Positions 16,740 to 25,756 are shown, numbered from the stretch's first letter. The stretch is 64,000 nt of DNA from Pseudomonadota bacterium (GCA_023388935.1 JAEWFG010000067.1:1-64000), one strand, 5' to 3'. Notes: generated from the letters alone by a model not told the origin. Made by a program: numbers and translations.

Positions 16740-17796
16740 CGGCGCATTCCAGGATTTTTGGCGCGGCATCGGGAGCGACCGCAAACATACGGCGATAAAG
16801 CACGACCGAGACGAGCCAGGCGATCGCGAACAGCCCGATCACGGCGAAACCGACATTGGCGAGCGACTCGTTGAGGCCCTTGACCAGCGTCCACACGCCG
16901 CCGGACAGGCCGAGGCGGTCGGCGATCAGGCCGAGCGCCTCGATGCCGCCGATGAACAGCGCCACCACGACGGAGGCGCCGGTGATCGTGAGGTTATACC
17001 AGAGCTTTCGCAGGGGATCGACGAAGGCCCAGCGATAGGCGCTGACCATCAGCGCCGAATCGGCGGTGTCGACCAGCGCCATGCCGGCCGCGAACAGCGC
17101 AGGGAATACCAGGACATCGGCGAGCGAAGCGCCGCGCGCGGCTTCGGTGGCGGAGATGCTGAGCAGACCGATCTCGGTTGCGGTATCGAAGCCGAGCCCG
17201 AACAGGAATCCGAGCGGATACATGTGCCAGGGCCTTGTCACGAAACGGAACATCGGGCCGAGCAGTCGTGCCAGGAAGCCGCGATTGGCGAGCAGCGCAT
17301 CATGTCCTTCGGCGACGTGAACGCCCTGGGCGCGCGCGGCGCGAAATGTCCGCCACAGGCCGGCGCAGATGACGAGATTGATGGCCGCGATCACGAGCAG
17401 GAACAGCGCCGACACCGATGTGCCGATGAGGCCGCCGATATGCTTAAGCAGACTGTCGCCGCCAAGGCTCACCACGCCCAGCGCAAGCAGTATGGTCGCG
17501 ACCACGACGATGGTGGAATGGCCGAGCGCGAAATAGAGGCCGACGGATCGTGGCGCATCGCCCACATGCATCAGCTTGCGCACGACATTGTCGATCGCGG
17601 CGATGTGGTCGGCATCGACGGCGTGGCGCAGCCCGAACACCCATGCCAGCAGCGCGGTCGCCATCACTGTCGGCCGGTCGCCGAAAACCGCGAAAGCCCA
17701 GGCCCAAGCGGCGATGTTGGCGGCGACGAGCCCGCCGAACAGCAGGACCATTCCGGGCTCGACCGCTCGCAAGGACAACTTCGTCACGAAAATCAT
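16720..17796 (-). CDS. NiCoT-family nickel/cobalt permease (HoxN/HupN/NixA)
   Basis: A secondary transporter for Ni2+ (or Co2+) in the inner membrane, 358 residues with about eight membrane segments. All NiCoT signatures are present: RHAVDADHIAAIDN in segment II, LGHSTIVVVATIL, LGFDTATEI and GMALVDTADSALM. The start at 17796 has GCGGACGGA ahead; ATG at 17817 is an alternative. Downstream the TonB receptor gene overlaps its 3' end, so the two transport steps across both membranes are encoded together. A NikR-type operator candidate sits just upstream, which favours nickel over cobalt. Confidence 0.95.
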   Translation of the reverse strand: MIFVTKLSLRAVEPGMVLLFGGLVAANIAAWAWAFAVFGDRPTVMATALLAWVFGLRHAVDADHIAAIDNVVRKLMHVGDAPRSVGLYFALGHSTIVVVATILLALGVVSLGGDSLLKHIGGLIGTSVSALFLLVIAAINLVICAGLWRTFRAARAQGVHVAEGHDALLANRGFLARLLGPMFRFVTRPWHMYPLGFLFGLGFDTATEIGLLSISATEAARGASLADVLVFPALFAAGMALVDTADSALMVSAYRWAFVDPLRKLWYNLTITGASVVVALFIGGIEALGLIADRLGLSGGVWTLVKGLNESLANVGFAVIGLFAIAWLVSVVLYRRMFAVAPDAAPKILECADATEAA

Positions 17797-17827
17797 TCCG
17801 TCCGCTGCGCGCCCCATCGCGCCAGCG

Positions 17828-17855
17828 GTATGATCTTTTCATAAGATGATCACAC
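17828..17855. promoter_or_regulatory. Candidate NikR operator
   Basis: The sequence reads GTATGA, 16 bases, TCACAC. The E. coli NikR consensus is GTATGA-N16-TCATAC, so 11 of 12 positions match with the exact spacing. It lies 10-32 bases upstream of the two possible starts of the nickel permease gene, a position where binding would block transcription. The spacer also contains a palindromic TGATC...GATCA pair at 17831-17852. A nikR gene is not in this window. Confidence 0.6.
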
Positions 17856-17905
17856 TGACCAGTGCAATCCCGGCCGGTCGGGACGGGTCTTGCGCAGAGC
17901 TCGCG

Positions 17906-18646
17906 CTACGCGGCCTCGGAGCCGCCGAGATAAGCGTCGCGGACGCGCGGATCGTCCTTCAGCGCCCGCGCCGGGCCGGACAGCACGATCTTCCCGGTCT
18001 GAAGCACATAGGCCTCGTGCGCGATCTCGAGCGCGAGGCTGGCGTTCTGCTCGACCATGAAGACCGAGACGCCCTCCTGATTGATGGTCCTGATCAGCTC
18101 CAGCACACGGTCGACATAGAGCGGGGACAGGCCCATGGTCGGCTCGTCCATCACGATCATGCGCGGCCGGCTCATCAGCGCGCGCGCCATCGCGACCATC
18201 TGCTGCTCGCCGCCGGAGAGCGAGCCGGCGCGCTGCGACAGCCGCTGGCCGAGTTTTGGAAACAGCGTCAGCATTTTCTCGAGATCCTGCGCCACGGCAT
18301 CGCGATCGTTGCGCACGAAGGCGCCCATCAGGATGTTCTCCCGGACGCTCATGTCCGCGAACAGCCGCCGCGCCTCGGGCACCGAGGCGATGCCGCGGCG
18401 GACGATCTGGGGCGTGGCGAGGCCAAGCAGCGAGGCGCCGTCGAAGGTCACCTCCCCCGAACGCGGTTTCACCAGACCGAGGATGATCTTCATCGTCGTG
18501 GATTTGCCGCTGGCATTGCCGCCGAGCAGGCAGACGATATGGCCGCGGCCAACTGATATCGACAGGTCGAAATGGACCTGGGCCTGGCCGTAGAAGGTAT
18601 TGACGTTCGACAGCGCCAGCAGCGGTTCGGGTGCGCTCGTCGTCAT
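17906..18646 (-). CDS. livF: Liv-type ABC transporter ATP-binding protein (LivF)
   Basis: A 246-residue ABC ATPase of the branched-chain amino-acid/amide family. Walker A is GGNASGKST, with Ala-Ser where most have Gly-Ser/Ala-Gly. The signature is LSGGEQQM and Walker B is RMIVMDEPTMGLSP. It overlaps livG upstream by four bases and ends the operon. Together with LivG, the fused permease and the binding protein it makes a complete importer, whose substrate is not evident and may be the sulfur- or nitrogen-containing compound handled by the co-encoded monooxygenase. Confidence 0.93.
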   Translation of the reverse strand: MTTSAPEPLLALSNVNTFYGQAQVHFDLSISVGRGHIVCLLGGNASGKSTTMKIILGLVKPRSGEVTFDGASLLGLATPQIVRRGIASVPEARRLFADMSVRENILMGAFVRNDRDAVAQDLEKMLTLFPKLGQRLSQRAGSLSGGEQQMVAMARALMSRPRMIVMDEPTMGLSPLYVDRVLELIRTINQEGVSVFMVEQNASLALEIAHEAYVLQTGKIVLSGPARALKDDPRVRDAYLGGSEAA

Positions 18647-19494
18647 GCCGCGCTCTCCTGCTCAGCCATCCCCGACAGGCCGTGGCCGAGATAGGCCTCG
18701 ATCACCTTGGGGTCGTTGCGGACGTCTTCGCCGGCGCCTTCCGCGATCTTTCTGCCCTCGTCCATGACGATGACGCGGTCGGAGAGGCGCATCACCATCT
18801 CTAACTTGTGCTCGATCAGGAGGATCGTCAGCCCTTCAGCCTTCAGCTCGGCGACGAGCGCCTGCATCTCCGCGGTCTCGGTCGGGTTCATGCCGGCGGT
18901 CGGCTCGTCGAGCAGCAGCAGGCGCGGCTTCAGCGCAAGGGCGCGCGCGATCTCGACGCGGCGGCGGTTGGCGTAGGAGAGGCTGTAGGCCGGCTGGTCG
19001 ATGCGTGGCAGCAGCCGCTCACCGAAGCGCGCGAGAATGGCTTTCACCTCCTCGCGCAGATGGTCTTCCTCAGCCTTGACGCTTGCCGGGCGCAGCAGCG
19101 CCAGACCCAGTTCCAGCAGCGGGCCGATCACCGGCACCGCCGGCCTGACCGCGCGCAGCCGCGTGTGCGCGCCGATCAGGACGTTGTCCATGACGCTGAG
19201 ATTGCCGAAGACGCGGCCGAGCTGGAACGTACGCGCGATGCCTTCGGCCGCCAGCCGTTCCGGTGAGAGACCCGTGATGTCCTGCCCTTCGAAGCTGACA
19301 TCACCGGCGTCGGGCCGATCGAGCCCGGTCACGAGGTTGAACAGCGTGGTCTTGCCGGCGCCGTTCGGGCCGATGATGCTGATGAGCTCGCCTTTGGCGA
19401 GGTCGAGGTCGATGGCGTCGACCGCGGTGAGGCCGCCGAAGCGGCGCGTCAGCCCGCGCAGGGACAGCATGGGAGTGTGCTGTTCGGCCATCAC
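18643..19494 (-). CDS. livG: Liv-type ABC transporter ATP-binding protein (LivG)
   Basis: A 283-residue ABC ATPase. Walker A is GPNGAGKTT and Walker B is LLLLDEPTAGMNPTE. The signature loop reads YSLSYANRRRVEIA, so the usual LSGGQ is degenerate, as is common in LivG proteins. The C-terminal GEDVRNDPKVIEAYLG is the LivG hallmark. Four-base overlaps on both sides (with the permease gene upstream and livF downstream) show tight co-translation. Confidence 0.93.
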   Translation of the reverse strand: MMAEQHTPMLSLRGLTRRFGGLTAVDAIDLDLAKGELISIIGPNGAGKTTLFNLVTGLDRPDAGDVSFEGQDITGLSPERLAAEGIARTFQLGRVFGNLSVMDNVLIGAHTRLRAVRPAVPVIGPLLELGLALLRPASVKAEEDHLREEVKAILARFGERLLPRIDQPAYSLSYANRRRVEIARALALKPRLLLLDEPTAGMNPTETAEMQALVAELKAEGLTILLIEHKLEMVMRLSDRVIVMDEGRKIAEGAGEDVRNDPKVIEAYLGHGLSGMAEQESAA

Positions 19495-21314
19495 ATCGTC
19501 CCCAACAGGCCCTGCGGCCTGAACCGCACGAGCAGCAACAGCACGATGCCGTAGATCAGGATGCGGTACTCCGCCGCGATCCGGAACAGCTCGGGCAGGC
19601 CGACCAGCGCCACCGATCCGACAATGGCGCCGACGACATTGCCGAGGCCGCCGAGGATCACGACCGTCAGTGCCAGGATGGATTGCTGCGTATTGAACGT
19701 CTCGTGGTTGATGTAGGAGTAGAGATGCGCGGCGATGCCGCCGCTGACGCCGGCCGCAAATCCGCCGAAGATGAAGGCGAGCGACTTGTAGCGATTGAGG
19801 CTCAGGCCATAGGCGCGCGCCGCGATATCGTCATCACGGATGGCACGGAAGCTGCGGCCGAGATGCGAGCCGAGCAACCGCCCCTGCAGCAGCGCCAGCA
19901 CGACCATCACCGCAAAACTGAACCAGTAGATCGACGTTGGGCTGATCAGATCATAGCCGAACAGCGACAGCGGCGGGATGCCGGAGATGCCGATCGGGCC
20001 GCGCGTGACGCTTTCCCAGTTCAGGATCACCAGCGACACGATCTCGCCGATGGCGAGCGTCGCGATCGACACATAGTGCCCACGCAGACGGAACGACGGC
20101 GAGATCAGCGCCGTGCCGAGCGCGGCACTCATCAGGCCGCCGCCAATGACGGCGAGGCCGACGGGGACGGAGAAGTTCAGCGATAGCAGCGCCGACGTGT
20201 AGGCGCCGATCGCCAGCAGCGCGGCGTGTCCGAGCGAGACCTGCCCGATCGTGCCCGCGACCAGCGTGAGGCTCAGTGCGAGCATGCCGAGCAGCCACGC
20301 ATTGATCAGAGTCTGGAGCACGTAGAAGGACACCGGAAAAAGCGGAAGGATCGCGAAGGCGACGGCTGCGGCCAGCAGGGCCCAGCGCGGAATGCGCACA
20401 GGCCGGCTCCGCGCAATGAAGGTGCCGGTGAGCGGCTCGGGCGGTGCCTGCCGCGCGCTGGCGAACAGGCCGTTCGGCCGTAGCACGAGGACAACGACCA
20501 GCAGCAGGAACGCGAACAGATTGCGGTAGCTGGTGCCGAACACGGCAACGCCGTAGCTTTCCACCAGCCCCAGCAGCAGGCTACCGATGACCGCACCGGG
20601 CACATTGCCGGCACCGCCAACCACTTCGGCGACCACGCCTTTGAGCGTCGCCTGAAGGCTCATCGCGGTGTCGATCTGGTTGTAGTACATGCCGACCAGC
20701 ATGCCGGAGACGCCGCCAAGCGCGGCGGCAATGCCGAACACCGCCTGATTGACACGGTTGACGTCGACGCCCATCTGCATGGCGGCGTCGCGATCCTGCG
20801 CAGTGGCGCGGACAGCCCAGCCGAGCTTGCTGTAGCGCAGGAACACGAACAGCAGCAGCGCGCTGGTGATGCCGACGCCGGCGATCAACAGATCGAGCGG
20901 GCCGATCGTGCCGCCGCCGACCTGGAAGCGCACGTCAGGCAACTGGCTCGGCAGCGCACGCGGATTGGGCGAGAAGGTCAGCATCACAAGCTGGTCGAGC
21001 ACGAAGCTGATGCCGATCGTCGCGAGCAGCGGTGCGATGCGCACCGAGTTCTGGAGCGGACGCAGGCCGAAGCGTTCGATGATCAATCCGACGAGCGCTG
21101 CGGCCACCGCCACCACGATGATCGTGAGCGGCAGCGGCGTGTGGAGCTGCACCACCGCGACCCAGCCGATATAGGCGCCGACGAGATAGATCGAGCCCTG
21201 CGCGAAATTGATCAGCCGGCTGACGCCGAAGATCAGCGCAAGCCCGACCGCAATGAGGGCGTACACGTTGCCGACGATCAGCCCGTTGATCGTGTAGTCG
21301 AGCCAGGAAGACAC
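19491..21314 (-). CDS. Fused Liv-type ABC permease (LivH-LivM)
   Basis: A 607-residue membrane protein that joins the two permease subunits found as separate proteins in most Liv systems. Residues 1 to about 290 are LivH-like (TINGLIVGNVYALIAVGLAL, GVVAEVVGGAGNVPGAVIGS). Residues about 305-607 are LivM-like (LLGMLALSLTLVAGTIGQVSLGHAALLAIGAYTSALL, RAIRDDDIAARAYGL). The linker is short and polar (QAPPEPLTGTFIARSRPVR). It overlaps livG by four bases. The fusion is known from other alphaproteobacteria but is a minority form. Confidence 0.93.
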   Translation of the reverse strand: MSSWLDYTINGLIVGNVYALIAVGLALIFGVSRLINFAQGSIYLVGAYIGWVAVVQLHTPLPLTIIVVAVAAALVGLIIERFGLRPLQNSVRIAPLLATIGISFVLDQLVMLTFSPNPRALPSQLPDVRFQVGGGTIGPLDLLIAGVGITSALLLFVFLRYSKLGWAVRATAQDRDAAMQMGVDVNRVNQAVFGIAAALGGVSGMLVGMYYNQIDTAMSLQATLKGVVAEVVGGAGNVPGAVIGSLLLGLVESYGVAVFGTSYRNLFAFLLLVVVLVLRPNGLFASARQAPPEPLTGTFIARSRPVRIPRWALLAAAVAFAILPLFPVSFYVLQTLINAWLLGMLALSLTLVAGTIGQVSLGHAALLAIGAYTSALLSLNFSVPVGLAVIGGGLMSAALGTALISPSFRLRGHYVSIATLAIGEIVSLVILNWESVTRGPIGISGIPPLSLFGYDLISPTSIYWFSFAVMVVLALLQGRLLGSHLGRSFRAIRDDDIAARAYGLSLNRYKSLAFIFGGFAAGVSGGIAAHLYSYINHETFNTQQSILALTVVILGGLGNVVGAIVGSVALVGLPELFRIAAEYRILIYGIVLLLLVRFRPQGLLGTM

Positions 21315-21371
21315 GCGGGTGGTCCCCGAGTAGAGAGAAAAGCGGCCGGAGCGCCCGCCCCGGCCATCATG

Positions 21372-22529
21372 TCAGGTCGGCTTGCCGTCCCAAAGCGCGA
21401 ACTGGCCCTTGCGCACGACGAGCTCGGCATTCATGGCGCCCTTGACGCGGCGGGTCTCGACGTCGAACGTCGCGGTCCCGAAGATGACACTCGGCACGTC
21501 CTTCACCTTTGCGAAGGCGTCGCGGATGGCGCGCCGGTCGGTGCCACCGATCCTGAGGACGGCAGCCGCCATGTTCATCGCGTCATAGGAGTAGGCGTTG
21601 AACGCGTCGGGCTCCAGCCCGTTGTATTTCTTCCTGAAGCCCGCGATGAATTTCTGCACCTCAGGCCGCGGGTCTTCCGGGAAGTAGCGCGTACCGACAT
21701 GGACGTCCTCAACCGCCTCGCCACCAAGCTCCAGGAACTTTGGCGAATAGACCGAGCTTGCCGCACAGATTACCTGTTTCAGCCCCACCTGGCGGGCCTG
21801 ACGCGCGATCAGTGCACCATCGGAATAATAGGAGATCAGGATCAGCCCGTCCGGATTGGCGTCGCGGACGCGCACCAGCGTGGAGCGGAAGTCGCGCTCC
21901 TCCGCGATATAGCCTTCGGTGACGGCGATCTCCGCGCCATACTCCTTGGCCGTCTTGACGAAATAGTCGCGGCTGGTGCGCCCCCAATCGGTGTTGAGGT
22001 GCAGCACCGCGAGCTTTTTGAGGCCGAGGCGTTTCACGGCATATGCCGCCAGCAGCGGCTGCTCGTCGGCCTGGCTGACGGAGGTGCTCCACATGAAGTC
22101 GCCGCCCTTGGTGAAATCGGGATGCGAATTGGTGAAGCCGAATTGCACGAGGCCCCCGCGCTGATAGATCGGCGAGGCCGCCATCGAGGCCGGGCTGGAG
22201 AAATCACCGAGCTCCATGACGATCCGGGGATCGGAGACGAATTTCTGGGCGATCGCCACCGACTGGCGCGGATCGCTCTGGCTGTCCTCGAAGCTGTAGG
22301 CGAGCTTGCGGCCGTTGATGCCTCCGGCTGCGAGGATCTCGTCCAGCGCAAGATCAAAGCCCTGCTTCCACTGCGTGCCATATTGCGCGTTCGGCCCGGT
22401 CAGGGGGCCGCTGACGCCGAGCAGGATCGGCTCGGATGATTGCGCGAAGGCGGCGCGCGAGAAGGCCGCTCCTGCCAACATGGCGGCAAGCGAGCCCTTG
22501 ACCAGGATACGACGATCGATGTTGCTCAT
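21372..22529 (-). CDS. ABC transporter periplasmic substrate-binding protein (Liv/amide type)
   Basis: About 385 residues. A Tat-like signal (MSNIDRRILVKGSLAAMLAG) ends near AAFAQ. The mature part (ILLGVSGPLTGPNAQYGTQWKQGFDLALDEIL) is a type I periplasmic binding fold of the Leu/Ile/Val-binding class. The start at 22529 has GGAGCCGTGC upstream; the frame extends to 22541. It precedes the fused permease by 57 bases in the same operon. Its ligand cannot be read from the sequence. Confidence 0.9.
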   Translation of the reverse strand: MSNIDRRILVKGSLAAMLAGAAFSRAAFAQSSEPILLGVSGPLTGPNAQYGTQWKQGFDLALDEILAAGGINGRKLAYSFEDSQSDPRQSVAIAQKFVSDPRIVMELGDFSSPASMAASPIYQRGGLVQFGFTNSHPDFTKGGDFMWSTSVSQADEQPLLAAYAVKRLGLKKLAVLHLNTDWGRTSRDYFVKTAKEYGAEIAVTEGYIAEERDFRSTLVRVRDANPDGLILISYYSDGALIARQARQVGLKQVICAASSVYSPKFLELGGEAVEDVHVGTRYFPEDPRPEVQKFIAGFRKKYNGLEPDAFNAYSYDAMNMAAAVLRIGGTDRRAIRDAFAKVKDVPSVIFGTATFDVETRRVKGAMNAELVVRKGQFALWDGKPT

Positions 22530-22588
22530 GCACGGCTCCATCCATTCAATGTTAAGAACAATGGCAATTCTTGTGCCAGCGAAGCTGC

Positions 22589-23173
22589 CTATGTCGAGGG
22601 CTCACCGAGCGACAGCATCAGCCTGTTCGCCCAGTTGAAGAACGACGCACCGTTGATGACGTCGACGATCTCCGCATCGTCGAGGCCCGCGCGGCACAGC
22701 TCCTCGATATTGTCGGGGCCGAACGCAATCGGCGTCGCGGCGAGCGCCACCGAGGCCTTCACCACCGCATTCCAGCGCTCGCCGAGATCGGCGCCGACGC
22801 CCTCGTCGAGCAGGCGCTGGACGTCGTCGCGGCGCTTGGAATAGGTGCTGGCAAAGCGCGCATGCACGGATGCGCAATAGATGCAGCCGTTGTAGCGCGA
22901 GGTCGCGGCGGCCGCGAGCTCGCGCTCGGCGCGCGGCAGGCCGTCGGCGGTGTTGTAGAAGATGTCCTTGTCGGTCTTGGTGCGGGCTTCCAGAACCTCG
23001 GGATCGCGCACCAGAAGGCGGAAATATTCCGACTTGGCGCGGGAGCGATCGACCAGACCATTGAAATGCCGCTCGGTCAATTCAGCCTCGGGCAGCGGAT
23101 CGATCCACGAGACCCAGCCGAGTTCATCCTGGGTGAAGACGACGGGCGGATTGGCTTTGATTGCAGCGCTCAT
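22589..23173 (-). CDS. AhpD-like CMD-domain protein, peroxidase-related (Avi_7169-type)
   Basis: A 194-residue alkylhydroperoxidase-D-like protein. The CxxC redox pair lies in YNGCIYCASVHA, flanked by the helical CMD fold (YNTADGLPRAERELAAAATS before it, RFASTYSKRRDDVQRL after). It resembles the 'alkylhydroperoxidase domain protein, Avi_7169 family', which occurs beside CMD proteins of the Avi_7170 type and an LLM monooxygenase, exactly as here. Family names are from memory. It probably serves as a thiol reductant or in peroxide handling around the flavin monooxygenase. Confidence 0.82.
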   Translation of the reverse strand: MSAAIKANPPVVFTQDELGWVSWIDPLPEAELTERHFNGLVDRSRAKSEYFRLLVRDPEVLEARTKTDKDIFYNTADGLPRAERELAAAATSRYNGCIYCASVHARFASTYSKRRDDVQRLLDEGVGADLGERWNAVVKASVALAATPIAFGPDNIEELCRAGLDDAEIVDVINGASFFNWANRLMLSLGEPST

Positions 23174-23185
23174 GATACGGATCCC

Positions 23186-23815
23186 CTACGCGCCAGAAGC
23201 GGCGCTCGCCGTGTGCCCAAGTGAGGCACCGAGCACGCGCAGTCCGGCGACGACGCGCACCTGGAACGACAGGAACGCGACGAGCTGAGAGAAGGTGACG
23301 ATGCCGGTGTTCGACCAGCCGGCGGCAAGCAGCGCCTTCATGTCGGCGGACGCCGCATCGCGCGGGCGGAACACCAGCAGATGCGCATGTTCGAGCGCCG
23401 CGGCGAGCCGTGCGCCGAGCACCGCCTTGCGATCCGCGCTCACCCGATAGATCAGCCCGGCCTTGTCTTCGACCGACAGCGGGCCGGCCGGAAAGACACC
23501 GTACGGGCCTGACGTCTTACCGCGCTCGAGCTCGGCCTGGATCGCCTCGAGCAGCGTCGCTCCATCCGCATTCGCCGCAAGCTTCTCGCGATAAAAGGCC
23601 GCGACAGACGACTCGCCATGGAGCCCGGTCACGAAGGCCGCGACCGCCGCACGTTCGGGAAGCGAGAAATCGCCGGCGTCGATCGGCTCGAACAGGGTGA
23701 GATAGCTCTTCTGCGCGTTCTCGCGCGCCTGCAGGCGCCGCGCGCGAATGGCGTCCAGGCTCGATCCCGGTTCGATCCCGGCGAGCGCGTCGATGATATC
23801 CTTCGTGCCCATCAT
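23186..23815 (-). CDS. CMD-domain protein (Avi_7170-type)
   Basis: A 209-residue helical protein of the carboxymuconolactone decarboxylase/AhpD superfamily (FSLPERAAVAAFVTGLHGESSVAAFYREKL; LLAAGWSNTGIVTFSQLVAFLSFQVRVVAGL). No CxxC is present, so it lacks the redox pair of its downstream neighbour and may be a structural or non-catalytic partner. It overlaps the LLM monooxygenase gene by four bases and is 12 bases from the AhpD-like gene. This trio recurs in other genomes, but its reaction is not established. Confidence 0.8.
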   Translation of the reverse strand: MMGTKDIIDALAGIEPGSSLDAIRARRLQARENAQKSYLTLFEPIDAGDFSLPERAAVAAFVTGLHGESSVAAFYREKLAANADGATLLEAIQAELERGKTSGPYGVFPAGPLSVEDKAGLIYRVSADRKAVLGARLAAALEHAHLLVFRPRDAASADMKALLAAGWSNTGIVTFSQLVAFLSFQVRVVAGLRVLGASLGHTASAASGA

Positions 23816-24852
23816 TCAGCCTCCGCCAGCGCCACTTCTGCCGCCGTCCTGGTCCAGCCCAGCGCCGGCGCGACCTTCTCCGCGACCAAGTCGATCGAGC
23901 GCAGGATATAGGGGTGCGGAGGATCGACCGAATGGGCCTGGAAGACGAGGTCGGTCACCCGCTCCAGCGTCGCGTCAGCGCGGAGCGAAGCGATGACGTC
24001 GTCGGCCACGCCGAAATGCGTGTCGAACGCCGTGATCATCTCCTCCAGCGTCTCGCCCGGCCTGGCGTGGCCGCCCTTGAGGAACTGCGGGAGCGCACGC
24101 CGCAGCCCAATATCGGCAAGGCGCATCGCCTCGGCCCGGTCGTCGGCGACGAAGATGCTGCGCGACGCCATGATGCGCGGCTCGCATCCCGGCGGCAGCG
24201 CTGCCAGATAAGCGTCGATGATCGGATTCTGGATCTCGGCGAGCGTCGCGTGCGGCGCCTCCTTGGCTCGCGGCTGCGTGCGAGACAGCAAGAGACCATC
24301 GCCCGCCTTGCCCGCGCGCGCGCCGCCGGCCACCGAGAAGGTCGCCTGCCAGATCCGGTCGTCCAGTTGTGGCCGCTGTGGATAGAGCGTGTCACCGCCG
24401 TCGAGCGGCTTGCCGACCAGCGCGGTGCGGACGACGTCCAGGTTGCGGGCGAAAATCTCGTTGCGCTGGGCGCTGTCGAGGCCGAAGGCGGCAAAGGCCG
24501 ACGGGTTGCCCCCGGTGCCGACGCCGAGCTCGAAGCGGCCGTTGCAGAGCAGATCGAGCACTGCGGCGTCCTCCGCCACCCTGACCGCGTTCTCCAGTGG
24601 CAGTGTTACGATGCCGGTGCCGAGGCGGATGCGCGAGGTCTGCGCTGCAACGTAACCGAGGAAAGTGAAGGGCGAAGGCAGGCCGCCCTCGCGCTCGTGA
24701 AAATGATGCTGCGCGATCCACGCGGAATCGAGGCCCGCCTTTTCGGCACGCACGATCTGCTCGGCCGCAAAGCGGTATCGGTCGGCGGCCGGCGCCTCGT
24801 CGAGAAGGCGCGTGAAGAACCCCAGTCGTTTCAGATTTGCAAAGCGTTTCAT
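23812..24852 (-). CDS. LLM-class flavin-dependent monooxygenase (KPN_01858-type)
   Basis: A 346-residue luciferase-like FMN monooxygenase. The TIM-barrel motifs are clear: GFFTRLLDEAP at the N-terminus, GLDSAWIAQHHFHEREGGLPSP, RIRLGTGIVTLPLENAVRVAEDAAVLDLLCNGRFELGVGTG. The start at 24852 (MKRFANLKRLG) is preceded by AGGGGTCGT. The enzyme needs an FMN reductase, which is not in the operon. Its neighbours suggest that it oxidises the compound imported by the MetQ-like or Liv-type transporter. Whether that is a sulfonate, a thioether or something else is open. Confidence 0.87.
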   Translation of the reverse strand: MKRFANLKRLGFFTRLLDEAPAADRYRFAAEQIVRAEKAGLDSAWIAQHHFHEREGGLPSPFTFLGYVAAQTSRIRLGTGIVTLPLENAVRVAEDAAVLDLLCNGRFELGVGTGGNPSAFAAFGLDSAQRNEIFARNLDVVRTALVGKPLDGGDTLYPQRPQLDDRIWQATFSVAGGARAGKAGDGLLLSRTQPRAKEAPHATLAEIQNPIIDAYLAALPPGCEPRIMASRSIFVADDRAEAMRLADIGLRRALPQFLKGGHARPGETLEEMITAFDTHFGVADDVIASLRADATLERVTDLVFQAHSVDPPHPYILRSIDLVAEKVAPALGWTRTAAEVALAEAE

Positions 24853-24973
24853 ACGACCCCTGCCGGGCGAGAATTGCCACGCCCCAATGATGTCGGTTGC
24901 CGCGGCTCCAGACAAGCGGGCATTGCGCAAGGCTGCCCGCCACCCAACCCTGGAGCCTCGCTGGGCAGATTGC

Positions 24974-25756
24974 CTACCAGCTCGGCAGCACCGCGCCCTT
25001 GAACTTGGTGAGGACGAACTCCTTGACCTCCGGCGTGTGGTAGCTGTCCACGAGGACCTTGACCCAGGGCTTGTCCTTGTCCGCCGTGCGGATGGCGATC
25101 AAGTTGACGTAGGGGCCTTTCGGGTCCTCACGGAGGATCGGATCCTTGACCGGATCGAGCCCTGCCTGGGTTGCATAGTTGGTGTTGATCGCGCCGGCAT
25201 CGACATCGTCGAGCGCGCGCGGCGCCTGCGCCGCATCGACCTCGATGAACTTCAGCTTCTTCGGATTTTCGGTGATATCAAGCACGGTCGGCTTGAAGCC
25301 TGTGCCATCCTTCAGCTTGATCACGCCCTTGTCGCGCAGGAGCAGCAGCACACGGCCACCATTGGTCGGATCGTTCGGGATCGAGACCTTGCCGCCTTCG
25401 GGGATGTCGGCGAAGGCCTTGTGCTTCTTCGAATAGACCCCGATCGGGAAGTTCACGGTCAGCGCAACGGACTCGATCTTGTAGCCGCGATCGGCCTTCT
25501 GGTTGTCCAGATAAGGCTGGTTCTGAAACGAATTGGCCTGGATCTCGCCCGCGTCGAGCGCGGCGTTCGGCACGACGTAGTCGGAGAACTCGATGAGCTG
25601 GATATCGAGGCCCTGCTTCGCAGCGATCGGCTTCACGGCCTCGAAGATCTGCGCATGCGGTCCCGGTGTAACGCCGATCTTGATCGTCTCTGCCGCAGCC
25701 GCGGCTGACCATGCGGCGAGAACGCCCGAGAGGATCAGGGCGGAACGAAACGACAT
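24974..25756 (-). CDS. MetQ/NlpA-family substrate-binding protein
   Basis: A 260-residue periplasmic binding protein with a cleavable signal (MSFRSALILSGVLAAWSAAAAAE). The family signatures are IKIGVTPGPHAQIFEAVKPIAAKQGLDI and NPKKLKFIEVDAAQAPRALDDVDAGAINTNYA. No lipobox Cys is seen, so it is probably free in the periplasm. It is first in the run of reverse-strand genes that continues through the monooxygenase to the Liv transporter. MetN and MetI partners are absent locally. Methionine or a related sulfur compound is the family's usual ligand. No SAM riboswitch was recognised upstream. Confidence 0.9.
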   Translation of the reverse strand: MSFRSALILSGVLAAWSAAAAAETIKIGVTPGPHAQIFEAVKPIAAKQGLDIQLIEFSDYVVPNAALDAGEIQANSFQNQPYLDNQKADRGYKIESVALTVNFPIGVYSKKHKAFADIPEGGKVSIPNDPTNGGRVLLLLRDKGVIKLKDGTGFKPTVLDITENPKKLKFIEVDAAQAPRALDDVDAGAINTNYATQAGLDPVKDPILREDPKGPYVNLIAIRTADKDKPWVKVLVDSYHTPEVKEFVLTKFKGAVLPSW

